Shown here: piece after piece, positions 1 through 7,430 of the stretch
Numbering within the stretch: the first letter of the stretch is position 1
How the letters are laid out: every line of letters starts with the position of its first letter
Assembly (NCBI GenBank): GCA_028293625.1
Contig: JAQGOL010000030.1
Location: 62,001 to 126,000, forward strand
Origin: Chthoniobacteraceae bacterium
GTDB taxonomy: Bacteria > Verrucomicrobiota > Verrucomicrobiia > Chthoniobacterales > Chthoniobacteraceae
DNA length: 64,000 nt
Direction: 5' to 3'
Notes under the pieces: generated by a model
Database searches by the model: none
Seen by the model: the letters and a program-made list of their open reading frames with translations, nothing else
What the model was told of the DNA's origin: nothing
Made by a program: the position numbers and the translations under genes

Positions 1-1
1 C

Positions 2-625
2 ATAGGAAGTCCGGTGATTTACCTGGGAATTTTTGCCGGCACCGCCCTCGGCAGGACCTGGTTCAAAAAAGACGGCTCCAACATGCAGCTTTGCATCGTG
101 CCGCTGGTGGCAATGCTCGGGGGAAGCGAAATGGCGACGCGCACGGATCAACAGGCGGTCGTGGTGGATGAGATCCTGATTCATGCGTCGCCGGCCAAGG
201 TATGGCCCCACATCCTTGCCTTTCCCGATATTCCGGCCAAACCGGATTACTGGATCTTTCAGATCGGCCTCCCGTATCCGATGTCGACGACGAATGGTGG
301 CAACTTTGTGGGCGCGGACCGGCAATGCATTTTCAGCGACGGCATCGTGTTAAAAGAAAAGATCGCTGAACTGGTTCCTGAAAAGAAACTCACCTTCGAC
401 ATCGTGGAGCAACCGACGCATCCGGAGGCGTATGGGCATATCACATTGCACCGGGGCCGTTTTGAGCTTCGTGATAACGGAGACGGCACCACGACGCTTA
501 TCGGGTCGAGCTGGTATACGCTCCATGTGCGGCCGCTCTTTTATTTCGATTGGTGGACTCGCGACATGACGCGCGCCGTGCATTTGCGGGTGATGGAACA
601 CGTGCGCCAGCTCTCGGAGGCGTGA
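2..625 (+). CDS. SRPBCC-like protein, 5' end outside the window
   Basis: The reading frame is open to the left edge, so the gene very likely starts outside the window; the first in-window start codon is a GTG at 14. The first 35 residues are hydrophobic and resemble the end of a membrane segment. From about residue 45 the pattern 'VVVDEILIHASPAKVWPHI' followed by alternating strands and a C-terminal helix fits the START/SRPBCC (polyketide cyclase-like) fold, which binds hydrophobic ligands. No ligand can be inferred. The stop overlaps the GTG of the next gene, so the two are probably co-transcribed. The fold assignment is by pattern only. Confidence 0.55.
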   Translation: MGSPVIYLGIFAGTALGRTWFKKDGSNMQLCIVPLVAMLGGSEMATRTDQQAVVVDEILIHASPAKVWPHILAFPDIPAKPDYWIFQIGLPYPMSTTNGGNFVGADRQCIFSDGIVLKEKIAELVPEKKLTFDIVEQPTHPEAYGHITLHRGRFELRDNGDGTTTLIGSSWYTLHVRPLFYFDWWTRDMTRAVHLRVMEHVRQLSEA

Positions 626-1098
626 CACTTTTTAACCTGGTCGTCCGTCACGCCCACTGGCTGGCCCGGGTGCCGCTCCTGCCCCAGTTCTTTGATGCCG
701 TGCTTCTTACCTGGACCGCGTTATGGGATCGGGAACGGTTGCGCGCCATGGAGCTGATCGAGGAGGCGGCGCTTGAAATTCCCCGGGTCGCTCTTTGCAT
801 CCACCGTTTTGGCGGGACCGGCTTCGCCATTAACGGCCGGGAATTCGCGCACATCCACGGCAATGGGCTGCTGGATGTTTTTACCGGCAAAACCATTGCC
901 CGCAAGCTCGTCGCGCAAGGATTGGCGATACCGCATCACGTCTTCGGCGATTCGGCCTGGGCAAGCTACTGGGTCCGTTCGGCCGCTGACGTGCCCGACG
1001 CCATCGCGTTATTACAAACTGCCAGCGGAAGGGCTAATGATTCGAGGACCTGGGATGGATCAAATCTGGATGCGACACGAGGACTGGATCAAGGCTAA
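622..1098 (+). CDS. Luciferase-like domain protein (DUF5519 family)
   Basis: A 158-residue protein whose GTG start at 622 overlaps the upstream TGA as GTGA. The core 'HRFGGTGFAINGREFAHIHG' and the later 'PHHVFGDSAWASYWVRS' match the family named luciferase-like or DUF5519, in which a small alpha/beta domain carries conserved His and Gly residues. The family name comes from distant similarity to part of plant-associated and fungal proteins; light emission is not implied and the biochemical role is unknown. The overlap suggests translational coupling with the SRPBCC-like gene. An in-frame GTG further upstream, inside the previous gene, is less likely as the start. Confidence 0.6.
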   Translation: MTLFNLVVRHAHWLARVPLLPQFFDAVLLTWTALWDRERLRAMELIEEAALEIPRVALCIHRFGGTGFAINGREFAHIHGNGLLDVFTGKTIARKLVAQGLAIPHHVFGDSAWASYWVRSAADVPDAIALLQTASGRANDSRTWDGSNLDATRGLDQG

Positions 1099-1124
1099 CG
1101 AGAAGCTGTTGCATTTTTAATGCC

Positions 1125-1940
1125 ATGAAGCGTATTACAGGTTTACTGATCGGGCTCGTTTGGATGGACATCCATTTTGTTAGTGCACAGGATCAACTGT
1201 CTCCAGAAACGCATCGTTTCATCACGGAATTAACGAATGAGCAGCGTTCGCGCGAAGCATCTTCACTAAGCACTGGAGAGAAGCTAAGACGGATTCGCGA
1301 GCTAAGAGCTTGTTCATTGGAAAATCCTTCCGGGAAAAATATATGTCGTTTGATGATGGCTTGGTTGGGCGACGAGGAATCTCTTCTCCAGTTAATTCAG
1401 GAGTTTATACAGAATGATGCGACAGGCCCGGGTGTTTTGGGAATTATGCAGAATCCGCACATAATCGATCTGGTTGCGCCCGCATTCTTTGGCGAAGAAA
1501 AGTGGGAGTCAGGCGAAGGCGATGTATTTTATATACCTCGCTCATATCGTGCGGCTGAATTGGCAGTGGCGGTTCTCGATAACTCGCCAGCGTTCAATGA
1601 CAACGTCACGAACTGGGCGCGCACTCTTCGGCGCCTTACCAGCTCTGAGTTACGCGCAATTATACGACCGTGGTGGAAACAAAATGAAAAGTTTTTCCAC
1701 TCTATGAATTACAAGGCGGTACAACCAGGGTTATCGCCAGCACAAGACTTGGCTAGCACTAAATATTCTGATGCAGCTCCAGTGGCGACGACCGCAGCAA
1801 CCCCCATTTCTACCCCTGCCTCATCCGTTGTATCAGCAGATGAATCTCCTGCGCCTTCCACAAAAATGTTATGGATTGCTGTCGCAGTAGCGATGGCATT
1901 ACTAGCAACTGTGCTGGTTTTCTCAACGCGGCGTACGTAA
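1125..1940 (+). CDS. Hypothetical secreted, C-terminally anchored protein
   Basis: A 271-residue protein of unrecognised family. It opens with a signal-peptide-like stretch (MKRITGLLIGLVWM, cleavage probably after VSA near residue 21). A mostly helical region with many charged residues follows to about 205, then a Pro/Ala/Thr/Ser-rich linker, and one C-terminal transmembrane helix (about 248-268) ending in a short basic tail. This layout suggests an exported domain tethered to the membrane. Its codons are clearly richer in A and T than the flanking genes, which hints at recent acquisition. It sits 26 bp after the luciferase-like gene. No function is assigned. Confidence 0.6.
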   Translation: MKRITGLLIGLVWMDIHFVSAQDQLSPETHRFITELTNEQRSREASSLSTGEKLRRIRELRACSLENPSGKNICRLMMAWLGDEESLLQLIQEFIQNDATGPGVLGIMQNPHIIDLVAPAFFGEEKWESGEGDVFYIPRSYRAAELAVAVLDNSPAFNDNVTNWARTLRRLTSSELRAIIRPWWKQNEKFFHSMNYKAVQPGLSPAQDLASTKYSDAAPVATTAATPISTPASSVVSADESPAPSTKMLWIAVAVAMALLATVLVFSTRRT

Positions 1941-1982
1941 CTCGGATGAAAACTACAGGCTGCAGCGGCAGGCGCTTTATAG

Positions 1983-2456
1983 CTACGCGGCTTGATTGCG
2001 GGCGCGACGCCACGCCAATGGCGTCAACTCGGCGATGCGATTGATGCTCTAACCACCCAGTCGCGGCAGAAACTCCTCAAGGTATTGCGCAAAGACAAAG
2101 AGACGACCCGAGAGCGGATTTTCCTCAAGCTGGCTTTTTACCAGTCCGTAAAGTCCGTCATCACCTTTGCGCATGCCGGTGACTCCGCAGGCCAGGAAGA
2201 CCCGGGTCGCAGCTCCAAGCGAGTCAGCCCGGTCCGAATGCGGGTTAGCTCAGGCCAAATGCGAATCAGCCCGGTCCAAACGCGAGTCAGCCCACTCCAA
2301 ACGCGAGTCAGCCCAGTCCAAACGCGAGTCAGCCCCGTCCGAACACGGGTCTGCCCAGGCCAGATGCGAGTCGGCTTGGTCCGGATGCTTGTCAGGTCAG
2401 GCTTGCCGGCATTGCACGTCTCCGGGTTTTCGGAAGGGCGGTTTTGGAGTGGATAA
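1983..2456 (+). pseudogene. Possible remnant or repeat-bearing ORF of unknown function
   Basis: An open frame runs from just after a TAG at 1980 to a stop at 2456, with only a TTG (1992) as a plausible start. The first half has protein-like composition ('QLGDAIDALTTQSRQKLL' and following residues), but the second half is only the translation of a 21-bp tandem array, giving heptapeptides of the type RVSPVQT. No family is recognised. It may be a truncated gene whose end has been replaced by the repeat expansion. It could also be non-coding. Confidence 0.25.
2220..2408. repeat. Tandem array of a 21-bp unit (about 9 copies)
   Basis: Successive 21-base units begin at 2220, 2241, 2262, 2283, 2304, 2325, 2346, 2367 and 2388. 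The consensus begins cgagtcagcccggtccaaa. Units 3-6 are nearly identical, differing by one to three bases, and the outer units are more diverged, as expected for internal expansion. There are no unique spacers, so this is not a CRISPR array. Since 21 is a multiple of three, every reading frame on both strands gives a heptapeptide repeat, and three overlapping frames stay open through it. It lies about 145 bp upstream of fabF. Confidence 0.9.
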
Positions 2457-2551
2457 CGAGGCGAAAGACTCAGTCTGAGAGCAAGTTGAGAAGCGTGATG
2501 TGCGAATCCATTTGCAACCGGAGACGAATCCAATTTTTGTAGCGCCCCTCT

Positions 2552-3829
2552 ATGAGCCAGCCACGCAGAGTCGTAATCACCGGGATGGGCGTCATGTCGC
2601 CTATCGGCAATGACCTCACCACATTTTGGGAGAACGCAACCAATGGAGTGAGCGGAATTGGAAAGGTGACGCTTTTTGACGTTACCGGTTACGACTGCCA
2701 GATCGCAGGCGAGGTAAAAGGATTTGAGCCGGTCAAATGGTTTAAAAATCCCAAGGATGTCCGCCGGGCCGACCGTTATTCGCAGCTCGCCATTGCCGCC
2801 TCGCGCATGGCGATAGCCGATGCCGGCCTGGGTGAGGTTACCGAAGAGGAGTCCGAACGGTACGGCGTCATGATCGGCAGCGGCATCGGCGGCCTCAAAA
2901 GCCTCTCGGATCAACATACCATCCTCATGACCAAGGGACCGAGCCGGATCTCGCCTTTCATGATCCCGATGATGATCTCCAACATGGCAAGCGGCCTCGT
3001 TTCCATGGAGTTCGGATGGTGCGGGCCCAACTTCGCCCCGGTCTCCGCGTGCTCAACCGCCGCCCACGCCATCGGCGAGGCGTGGCGGATGATTCGCGAT
3101 GGCGACGCCGATGTGTTCGCCGCGGGCGGCTCGGAAGCGACCATCGTTCCCCTCGGTCTTGGCGGGTTTGGCGCCATGCGCGCCCTTTCCACCCGCAACG
3201 ACGATCCGACCCGCGCCTCACGGCCTTTTGATCAGGACCGCGATGGATTTGTCATGGGCGAAGGGGCCGGCATTGTCATTGTTGAAGAGCTCGAGCATGC
3301 CAAAAAACGCGGTGCCCGCATTTACGGCGAGATCATCGGGTATGGCTTAAGTGCGGACGCCTACCACATGAGTGCGCCGCATCCCGAAGGAAAAGGAGCG
3401 GTGCGTTGCATCAAGATGGCGCTGGAGAAGGCGGGGATCAACGCGAGCGACGTCGACTATGTCAACGCGCACGGCACATCGACGCCGGTGGGCGATGTCT
3501 GCGAGACCAACGCGATCAAGACGTTCTTTGGCGATCACGCGCGCCGGGCGGGTGCCGCGGGCGAGGCAGGCATGGTGGTCAGCTCGACAAAATCGATGAC
3601 CGGGCATCTCCTGGGCGCGGCGGGCGCCGTGGAAACCATCGTCTGCGCCATGGCGATCAAGACTGGCGTCATTCCTCCCACAATCAATCTCGAGAATCCC
3701 TCCCCCGACTGCGATCTCGATTACGTGCCAAACACGGCGCGGCAGAAAAAAGTGCGCGTGGCGTTGAACAATTCATTCGGGTTTGGCGGGCACAATGCTT
3801 CGCTTGTCACCAGAGAGTTCGTCGATTAA
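2552..3829 (+). CDS. fabF: 3-oxoacyl-[acyl-carrier-protein] synthase II
   Basis: Cytosolic elongating ketosynthase that condenses malonyl-ACP with acyl-ACP in fatty-acid synthesis. The 425-residue length and two-half thiolase fold match FabF. The Cys-His-His triad is visible: Cys167 in [11 protein letters not shown], His307 in [11 protein letters not shown] and His352 in [12 protein letters not shown]. The C-terminal [10 protein letters not shown] glycine motif is intact. The ATG at 2552 gives the usual N-terminus '[15 protein letters not shown]'. No acyl-carrier-protein gene is adjacent; instead an aldolase-family gene follows after 11 bp, probably in the same transcript. The upstream region is the 21-bp repeat array. 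Confidence 0.95.
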   Translation: MSQPRRVVITGMGVMSPIGNDLTTFWENATNGVSGIGKVTLFDVTGYDCQIAGEVKGFEPVKWFKNPKDVRRADRYSQLAIAASRMAIADAGLGEVTEEESERYGVMIGSGIGGLKSLSDQHTILMTKGPSRISPFMIPMMISNMASGLVSMEFGWCGPNFAPVSACSTAAHAIGEAWRMIRDGDADVFAAGGSEATIVPLGLGGFGAMRALSTRNDDPTRASRPFDQDRDGFVMGEGAGIVIVEELEHAKKRGARIYGEIIGYGLSADAYHMSAPHPEGKGAVRCIKMALEKAGINASDVDYVNAHGTSTPVGDVCETNAIKTFFGDHARRAGAAGEAGMVVSSTKSMTGHLLGAAGAVETIVCAMAIKTGVIPPTINLENPSPDCDLDYVPNTARQKKVRVALNNSFGFGGHNASLVTREFVD

Positions 3830-3840
3830 TCGGGAACCGA

Positions 3841-4677
3841 ATGAAAGACTTCCGCCTCAACCGGCTTTTTAACCCGAAGTCACGGCGCTGTTTTGATGTC
3901 GCGGTCGACCACGGTTTTTTCAATGAGCGCTCTTTTTTAAGCGGCATTGAGAATCTGGACCGGAGTGTGCGCACATTGGTCGCCGCGGGACCCGACGCCA
4001 TCCAGCTGACGGTAGGCCAGGCGGAACTCCTGCAGAAGATTCCGGGCAAATTAAAACCGGCGCTCGTGCTGCGGACCGATGTGGCCAACGTGTATGGGAA
4101 CACCCTGCCGCGGACCCTCTTCAGCAGGGTCATCGGCAATGCGGTCGAGCAGGCGTTGCGCCTGGATGCCGCCTGCGTGGTGGTAAACCTCTTCCTCCTT
4201 CCCGACGAGCCCGAGCTGACCGGCCAATGCATCAAAAACATTCTCCGGCTCAAACCCGAATGTGACCGTTATTGCATGCCGCTCATGATCGAGCCGCTCG
4301 TATTCAAACCAAACGAGGCATCCGGCGGATACATGGTGGATGGCAATTTTGATAAGATCCTGCCGCTTGTGCGCCAGGCGGTTGAGCTCGGCGCCGACAT
4401 CATCAAGGCCGATCCCACCGAGGATGTGACCCTTTATCACCGTGTGATCGAAGCCGCGGGGCGAATCCCGGTGCTCGTGCGGGGTGGCGGAAAAATCTCC
4501 GATTCGGAGATTTTAAGGCGCACGTATGATCTGATGGTGCAAGGCGCGGCCGGAATTGTTTATGGGCGTAATATCATCCAGCACGCCGATCCGGCCGGGA
4601 TGACGCGCGCGTTGCTGGCGATCGTGCACGATGGAGCGAGCGCGGCCGAAGCGGCCAAGCTGATCAAGCCCGCGTAG
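3841..4677 (+). CDS. DhnA/DeoC-type class I aldolase family protein
   Basis: A 278-residue TIM-barrel protein of the DhnA/LsrF/fructose-bisphosphate aldolase class I group, which forms a Schiff base on lysine. Visible landmarks are 'CFDVAVDHGFF' near the N-terminus, 'LGADIIKADPTED' (Lys in the barrel strand), 'IPVLVRGGGK' and 'AAGIVYGRNIIQH', the last two being phosphate-binding loops of this family. The ATG at 3841 follows a GGGAA that could serve as a weak ribosome site, one of few in the window. It lies 11 bp after fabF and is probably co-transcribed. The substrate cannot be told; LsrF-like thiolase or sugar-phosphate aldolase roles are both possible. Confidence 0.8.
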   Translation: MKDFRLNRLFNPKSRRCFDVAVDHGFFNERSFLSGIENLDRSVRTLVAAGPDAIQLTVGQAELLQKIPGKLKPALVLRTDVANVYGNTLPRTLFSRVIGNAVEQALRLDAACVVVNLFLLPDEPELTGQCIKNILRLKPECDRYCMPLMIEPLVFKPNEASGGYMVDGNFDKILPLVRQAVELGADIIKADPTEDVTLYHRVIEAAGRIPVLVRGGGKISDSEILRRTYDLMVQGAAGIVYGRNIIQHADPAGMTRALLAIVHDGASAAEAAKLIKPA

Positions 4678-4724
4678 CAGCCTCGCGTAAGAGCTTGATT
4701 AGTGGACGATGATGCCGCTTAAGC

Positions 4725-4742
4725 GAGCGCGCCCGCTCTTTT
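4725..4742 (+). terminator. Weak putative terminator after the fabF-aldolase pair
   Basis: A five-base stem (gagcg at 4725-4729, cgctc at 4734-4738) with a four-base loop is followed by TTTT. A ten-base palindrome (cgcttaagcg) lies just before it. The stem is short, so termination here is only a possibility. Confidence 0.3.
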
Positions 4743-4852
4743 GCGCAACGCATTTGGGATTTATTGGGGACTCCCCGCGCGTTGCGCCATGGGAATCCGA
4801 AGTAGCACTTTGAACGGCGCACCTTGCTCCGTGTCATACGCCCGCATAATCC

Positions 4853-6469
4853 ATGAAAACAGCTGCACTCTCATCCTCCATCTACGCACTGATTGCTGCC
4901 ACCCTTCTGACCACTCCTGGAACGACGACGCTTTTTGCCCAAGCCGCCGCCCCTGCGGCGCCGGCCGTCACACCGGCAGCCGCGCCCCCGGTGGTCAAGA
5001 TTGATCCCGCACCAGTGCAAACCAAACCCGGGTTCTTCACGAGCTTCGCTCCGATCGTGGAAAAGGTTTCACCCAGCGTGGTCACCATTTCGACCTCCAA
5101 GAACGTCAAAAACGTGATGCGCAATAATCCGCTTTTCAACGACCCGAATTTCCGGCGGTTCTTCGGGATTCCCGAGGACGGCGACGACAACGATCAGCAG
5201 GTTCCCCAGGCTCCGCAACGGCGCGGAGGCCGGAACAGCAAGCCTCCCGGCGGCAATGCACCCGGCGGCAATGACGGCGCTCAAGGCGGCGGCAACTTGC
5301 GCAAACAAGCGCTTGGCCTCGGCTCGGGCGTGATCGTCAGCGCCGATGGCCACATTCTGACAAACAACCACGTGGTCGAAGGCGCCGACGAGATCGAGGT
5401 CACCATCGGCAACAGCGAACATAAATATAAAGCGACCAAAGTGGGCACTGACCCAAGCACGGATGTCGCCGTTTTGAAAATTGAAGCGAAAAATCTCCCG
5501 GCGATCACGTTCGGCGACAGTGATAAGATCCGCGTTGGCGATATCGCCGTGGCGGTGGGAAATCCGTTCGGCCTGACTCAATCGGTCTCAATGGGTGTCA
5601 TCAGCGCTGTCGGACGCGGTGGCATGGGAATTGTCGACTATGAGAATTTCATCCAAACCGACGCTTCCATTAATCCCGGCAACTCGGGCGGTGCGCTTGT
5701 CGACATCGAAGGGCGTCTGATTGGCGTTAACACAGCCATCTTCAGCCGCACCGGTGGCAACCAGGGCATTGGTTTCGCAGTTCCCGCGAATCTGGCCCAC
5801 AGTGTCATGGATAGTTTGATCAAGAGCGGACGAGTCACACGCGGTTATCTTGGCACAAACATCCAGCCGCTCACTGAGGAACTCGCCACTGCCTTTAATA
5901 TCAAGGATCAAGCCGGCGCGCTTGTTTCCGGAGTGGAATCCAATACACCTGCCGGCAAGGCTGGGGTAAAAAGTGGCGACGTGATCGTGGAAGTGGCCGG
6001 TAAAAAAGTGGAAGGCCCGCGCGAACTTCGGCTTTTGATCAGCGGCATGGCTCCGGGCACCAAGATCGACGTGAAGATTGTCCGGGAAGGCAAGGAGATG
6101 GTGGTGCCAATTGAATTGGGCGAATTGCCCGCTGAAAAAGGTGCGGTCGTCCCTGAAAAACTCAAGGACAGTGCGCCTGATGTGCTTGATGGAGTCACGG
6201 TGGCGGACATCGATGACGCGCAACGCAAAGAGTTTGAGATTCCGGAAGGGACCCAGGGCGTTTTGATTACTGAAGTGCAGCCGGATTCGCTGAGCGCAAC
6301 GGCCGGGATCAAACGCGGCGATGTGGTGCTTGAGATCAACCGCAAGCCGGTAACCAACGCAAAGCAAGCCATCGAGCTGAGCGAACAGGTTAAAAACGAG
6401 AAGAAAGTACTCGTGCGAGTCTCCACCAAAGGCCAGAGCCGCTACGTGGTGGTCGGTCCGAGAGAATAG
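4853..6469 (+). CDS. degP: Periplasmic serine protease of the HtrA/DegP family
   Basis: Envelope protease-chaperone that degrades misfolded exported proteins. The 538-residue protein begins with a signal peptide (cleavage near residue 30) and an Ala/Pro-rich stretch. The trypsin-like domain carries His173 (LTNNHVVEG), Asp204 (STDVAVLKI) and Ser278 (NPGNSGGALVD), so the triad is complete. PDZ1 spans about 320-410 and PDZ2 about 440-535. The Gly/Pro/Asn-rich insert between residues 110 and 150, in the position of the LA loop, is long. The gene stands alone: 175 bp of non-coding DNA lies before it, with no obvious stress-type promoter, and a strong terminator follows directly. Confidence 0.93.
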   Translation: MKTAALSSSIYALIAATLLTTPGTTTLFAQAAAPAAPAVTPAAAPPVVKIDPAPVQTKPGFFTSFAPIVEKVSPSVVTISTSKNVKNVMRNNPLFNDPNFRRFFGIPEDGDDNDQQVPQAPQRRGGRNSKPPGGNAPGGNDGAQGGGNLRKQALGLGSGVIVSADGHILTNNHVVEGADEIEVTIGNSEHKYKATKVGTDPSTDVAVLKIEAKNLPAITFGDSDKIRVGDIAVAVGNPFGLTQSVSMGVISAVGRGGMGIVDYENFIQTDASINPGNSGGALVDIEGRLIGVNTAIFSRTGGNQGIGFAVPANLAHSVMDSLIKSGRVTRGYLGTNIQPLTEELATAFNIKDQAGALVSGVESNTPAGKAGVKSGDVIVEVAGKKVEGPRELRLLISGMAPGTKIDVKIVREGKEMVVPIELGELPAEKGAVVPEKLKDSAPDVLDGVTVADIDDAQRKEFEIPEGTQGVLITEVQPDSLSATAGIKRGDVVLEINRKPVTNAKQAIELSEQVKNEKKVLVRVSTKGQSRYVVVGPRE

Positions 6470-6482
6470 TTAGTTTCCCACA

Positions 6483-6518
6483 GGGCGGCGCCTCGAAAGG
6501 GGCGCCGCCCTTTTTTTT
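6483..6518 (+). terminator. Rho-independent terminator of the HtrA gene
   Basis: A perfect ten-base stem (gggcggcgcc at 6483-6492 pairing with ggcgccgccc at 6501-6510) with an eight-base loop is followed by eight T residues. It starts 14 bp after the protease stop codon. Confidence 0.93.
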
Positions 6519-6930
6519 GCGGCCAGGTTCTTGCGTTTCAAATGAAAACGGGTGAATGAAGAAGCGACACGATGTCACGGTACCGACACAGGAACGGCGA
6601 TGCACTTTGTGATTTAGCCAGGCAGGTTGGCGGCTTAGAGAGAGAAACAAAGCTTTTAAGGAGCTCGATAAGCGTCAAGCCATTTTGGCATAGCCGCTGC
6701 TAAGCAAGGAAGTTGCAATAGAAAGTAACAATGAACAAAGCAAACAGATGCCTTCTCCATCTGAGGTGCATCGCGGTAAAACTGAGCCGCGGTCAAAGTG
6801 CCCAGTGGCATTGGGAACATCTTCTTCGGGAATTTCACATGGGTCCGTACTCACGCCGCCCCGATCCTTCGCGTTATGCATCCTTTTAACCCTATCCGGC
6901 GTTCAACCCACGAACATCCGCCTCATTGCC
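6519..6930. other. Intergenic region without a recognised gene
   Basis: About 410 bp between the HtrA terminator and the TPR gene. Short open frames exist on both strands: one on the plus strand runs into the TPR gene from an ATG at 6748, and two overlapping ones lie on the minus strand at about 6656-6881. None has a recognisable motif. The region presumably holds the TPR gene promoter. Confidence 0.5.
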
Positions 6931-7428
6931 ATGCTCTACCTCGCTAATCGCAAACGCGAACACACCGCGGAAACCCAACGCCAGCTCCATGCGGCCGACG
7001 GTTATCTCTATTTGAACATGCCGGAGGAAGCACTCGAAGAAATTGAGGCGATTCAGGTACCTGAACAGCGGAATCCGGATGTGCTTCTGGCCCGGATCCG
7101 TGTCCTGCTCCACATGCATTGCTGGAGCGAGGCCGAAGCGCTTTCCCAAGCCAGTGGCATCGAGCATCCCGAAGAGGAAGAGTTTACGGTCCAAAGAGCG
7201 TTTGCCCTTCATCAGATGCAACAAAGCGCCGTTGCCGATGAAGTGCTCCTGGCCGCACCCGAGTGGCTCCGCCGTACCGGCATCCTGCATTACAACCTGG
7301 CGTGTTATGAAGCGCGTTTGGGCAACCTTTCCATCGCCCGGCAATGTGTTAAGACAGCGATTGAAATCAATGCAGCCATGAAAAAGAACGCATCAATTGA
7401 CCCCGATCTCGAAGCGCTCTGGAACTAG
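6931..7428 (+). CDS. Tetratricopeptide-repeat protein
   Basis: A 165-residue all-helical protein with TPR-like spacing: 'AADGYLYLNMPEEALEEIE', then helices around 'LLARIRVLLHMHCWSEAEAL' and 'LHYNLACYEARLGNLSIARQ'. TPRs mediate protein-protein contacts; the partner is unknown. There is no signal peptide, so it is probably cytosolic. The frame is open back to an ATG at 6748, but that 61-residue extension has no helical repeat character, so ATG 6931 is preferred. The gene converges on the ABC transporter gene with only 2 bp between the stop codons. Confidence 0.7.
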   Translation: MLYLANRKREHTAETQRQLHAADGYLYLNMPEEALEEIEAIQVPEQRNPDVLLARIRVLLHMHCWSEAEALSQASGIEHPEEEEFTVQRAFALHQMQQSAVADEVLLAAPEWLRRTGILHYNLACYEARLGNLSIARQCVKTAIEINAAMKKNASIDPDLEALWN

Positions 7429-7430
7429 GC

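Noticed and set aside
622-1098. True luciferase
   Set aside because: Only the small DUF5519 domain is present; the family name does not imply bioluminescence.
2220-2408. CRISPR array
   Set aside because: Units are contiguous and 21 bp long with no unique spacers, and no cas gene is near.
2138-2917. Minus-strand frame with TRVWTGL-type heptads that runs into fabF
   Set aside because: It overlaps the well-supported fabF by 366 bp in antisense, and its repeats are only the reverse translation of the 21-bp array.
6656-6881. Small minus-strand genes in the HtrA-TPR gap
   Set aside because: Two overlapping short frames have no recognisable motif, start signal or conserved composition.
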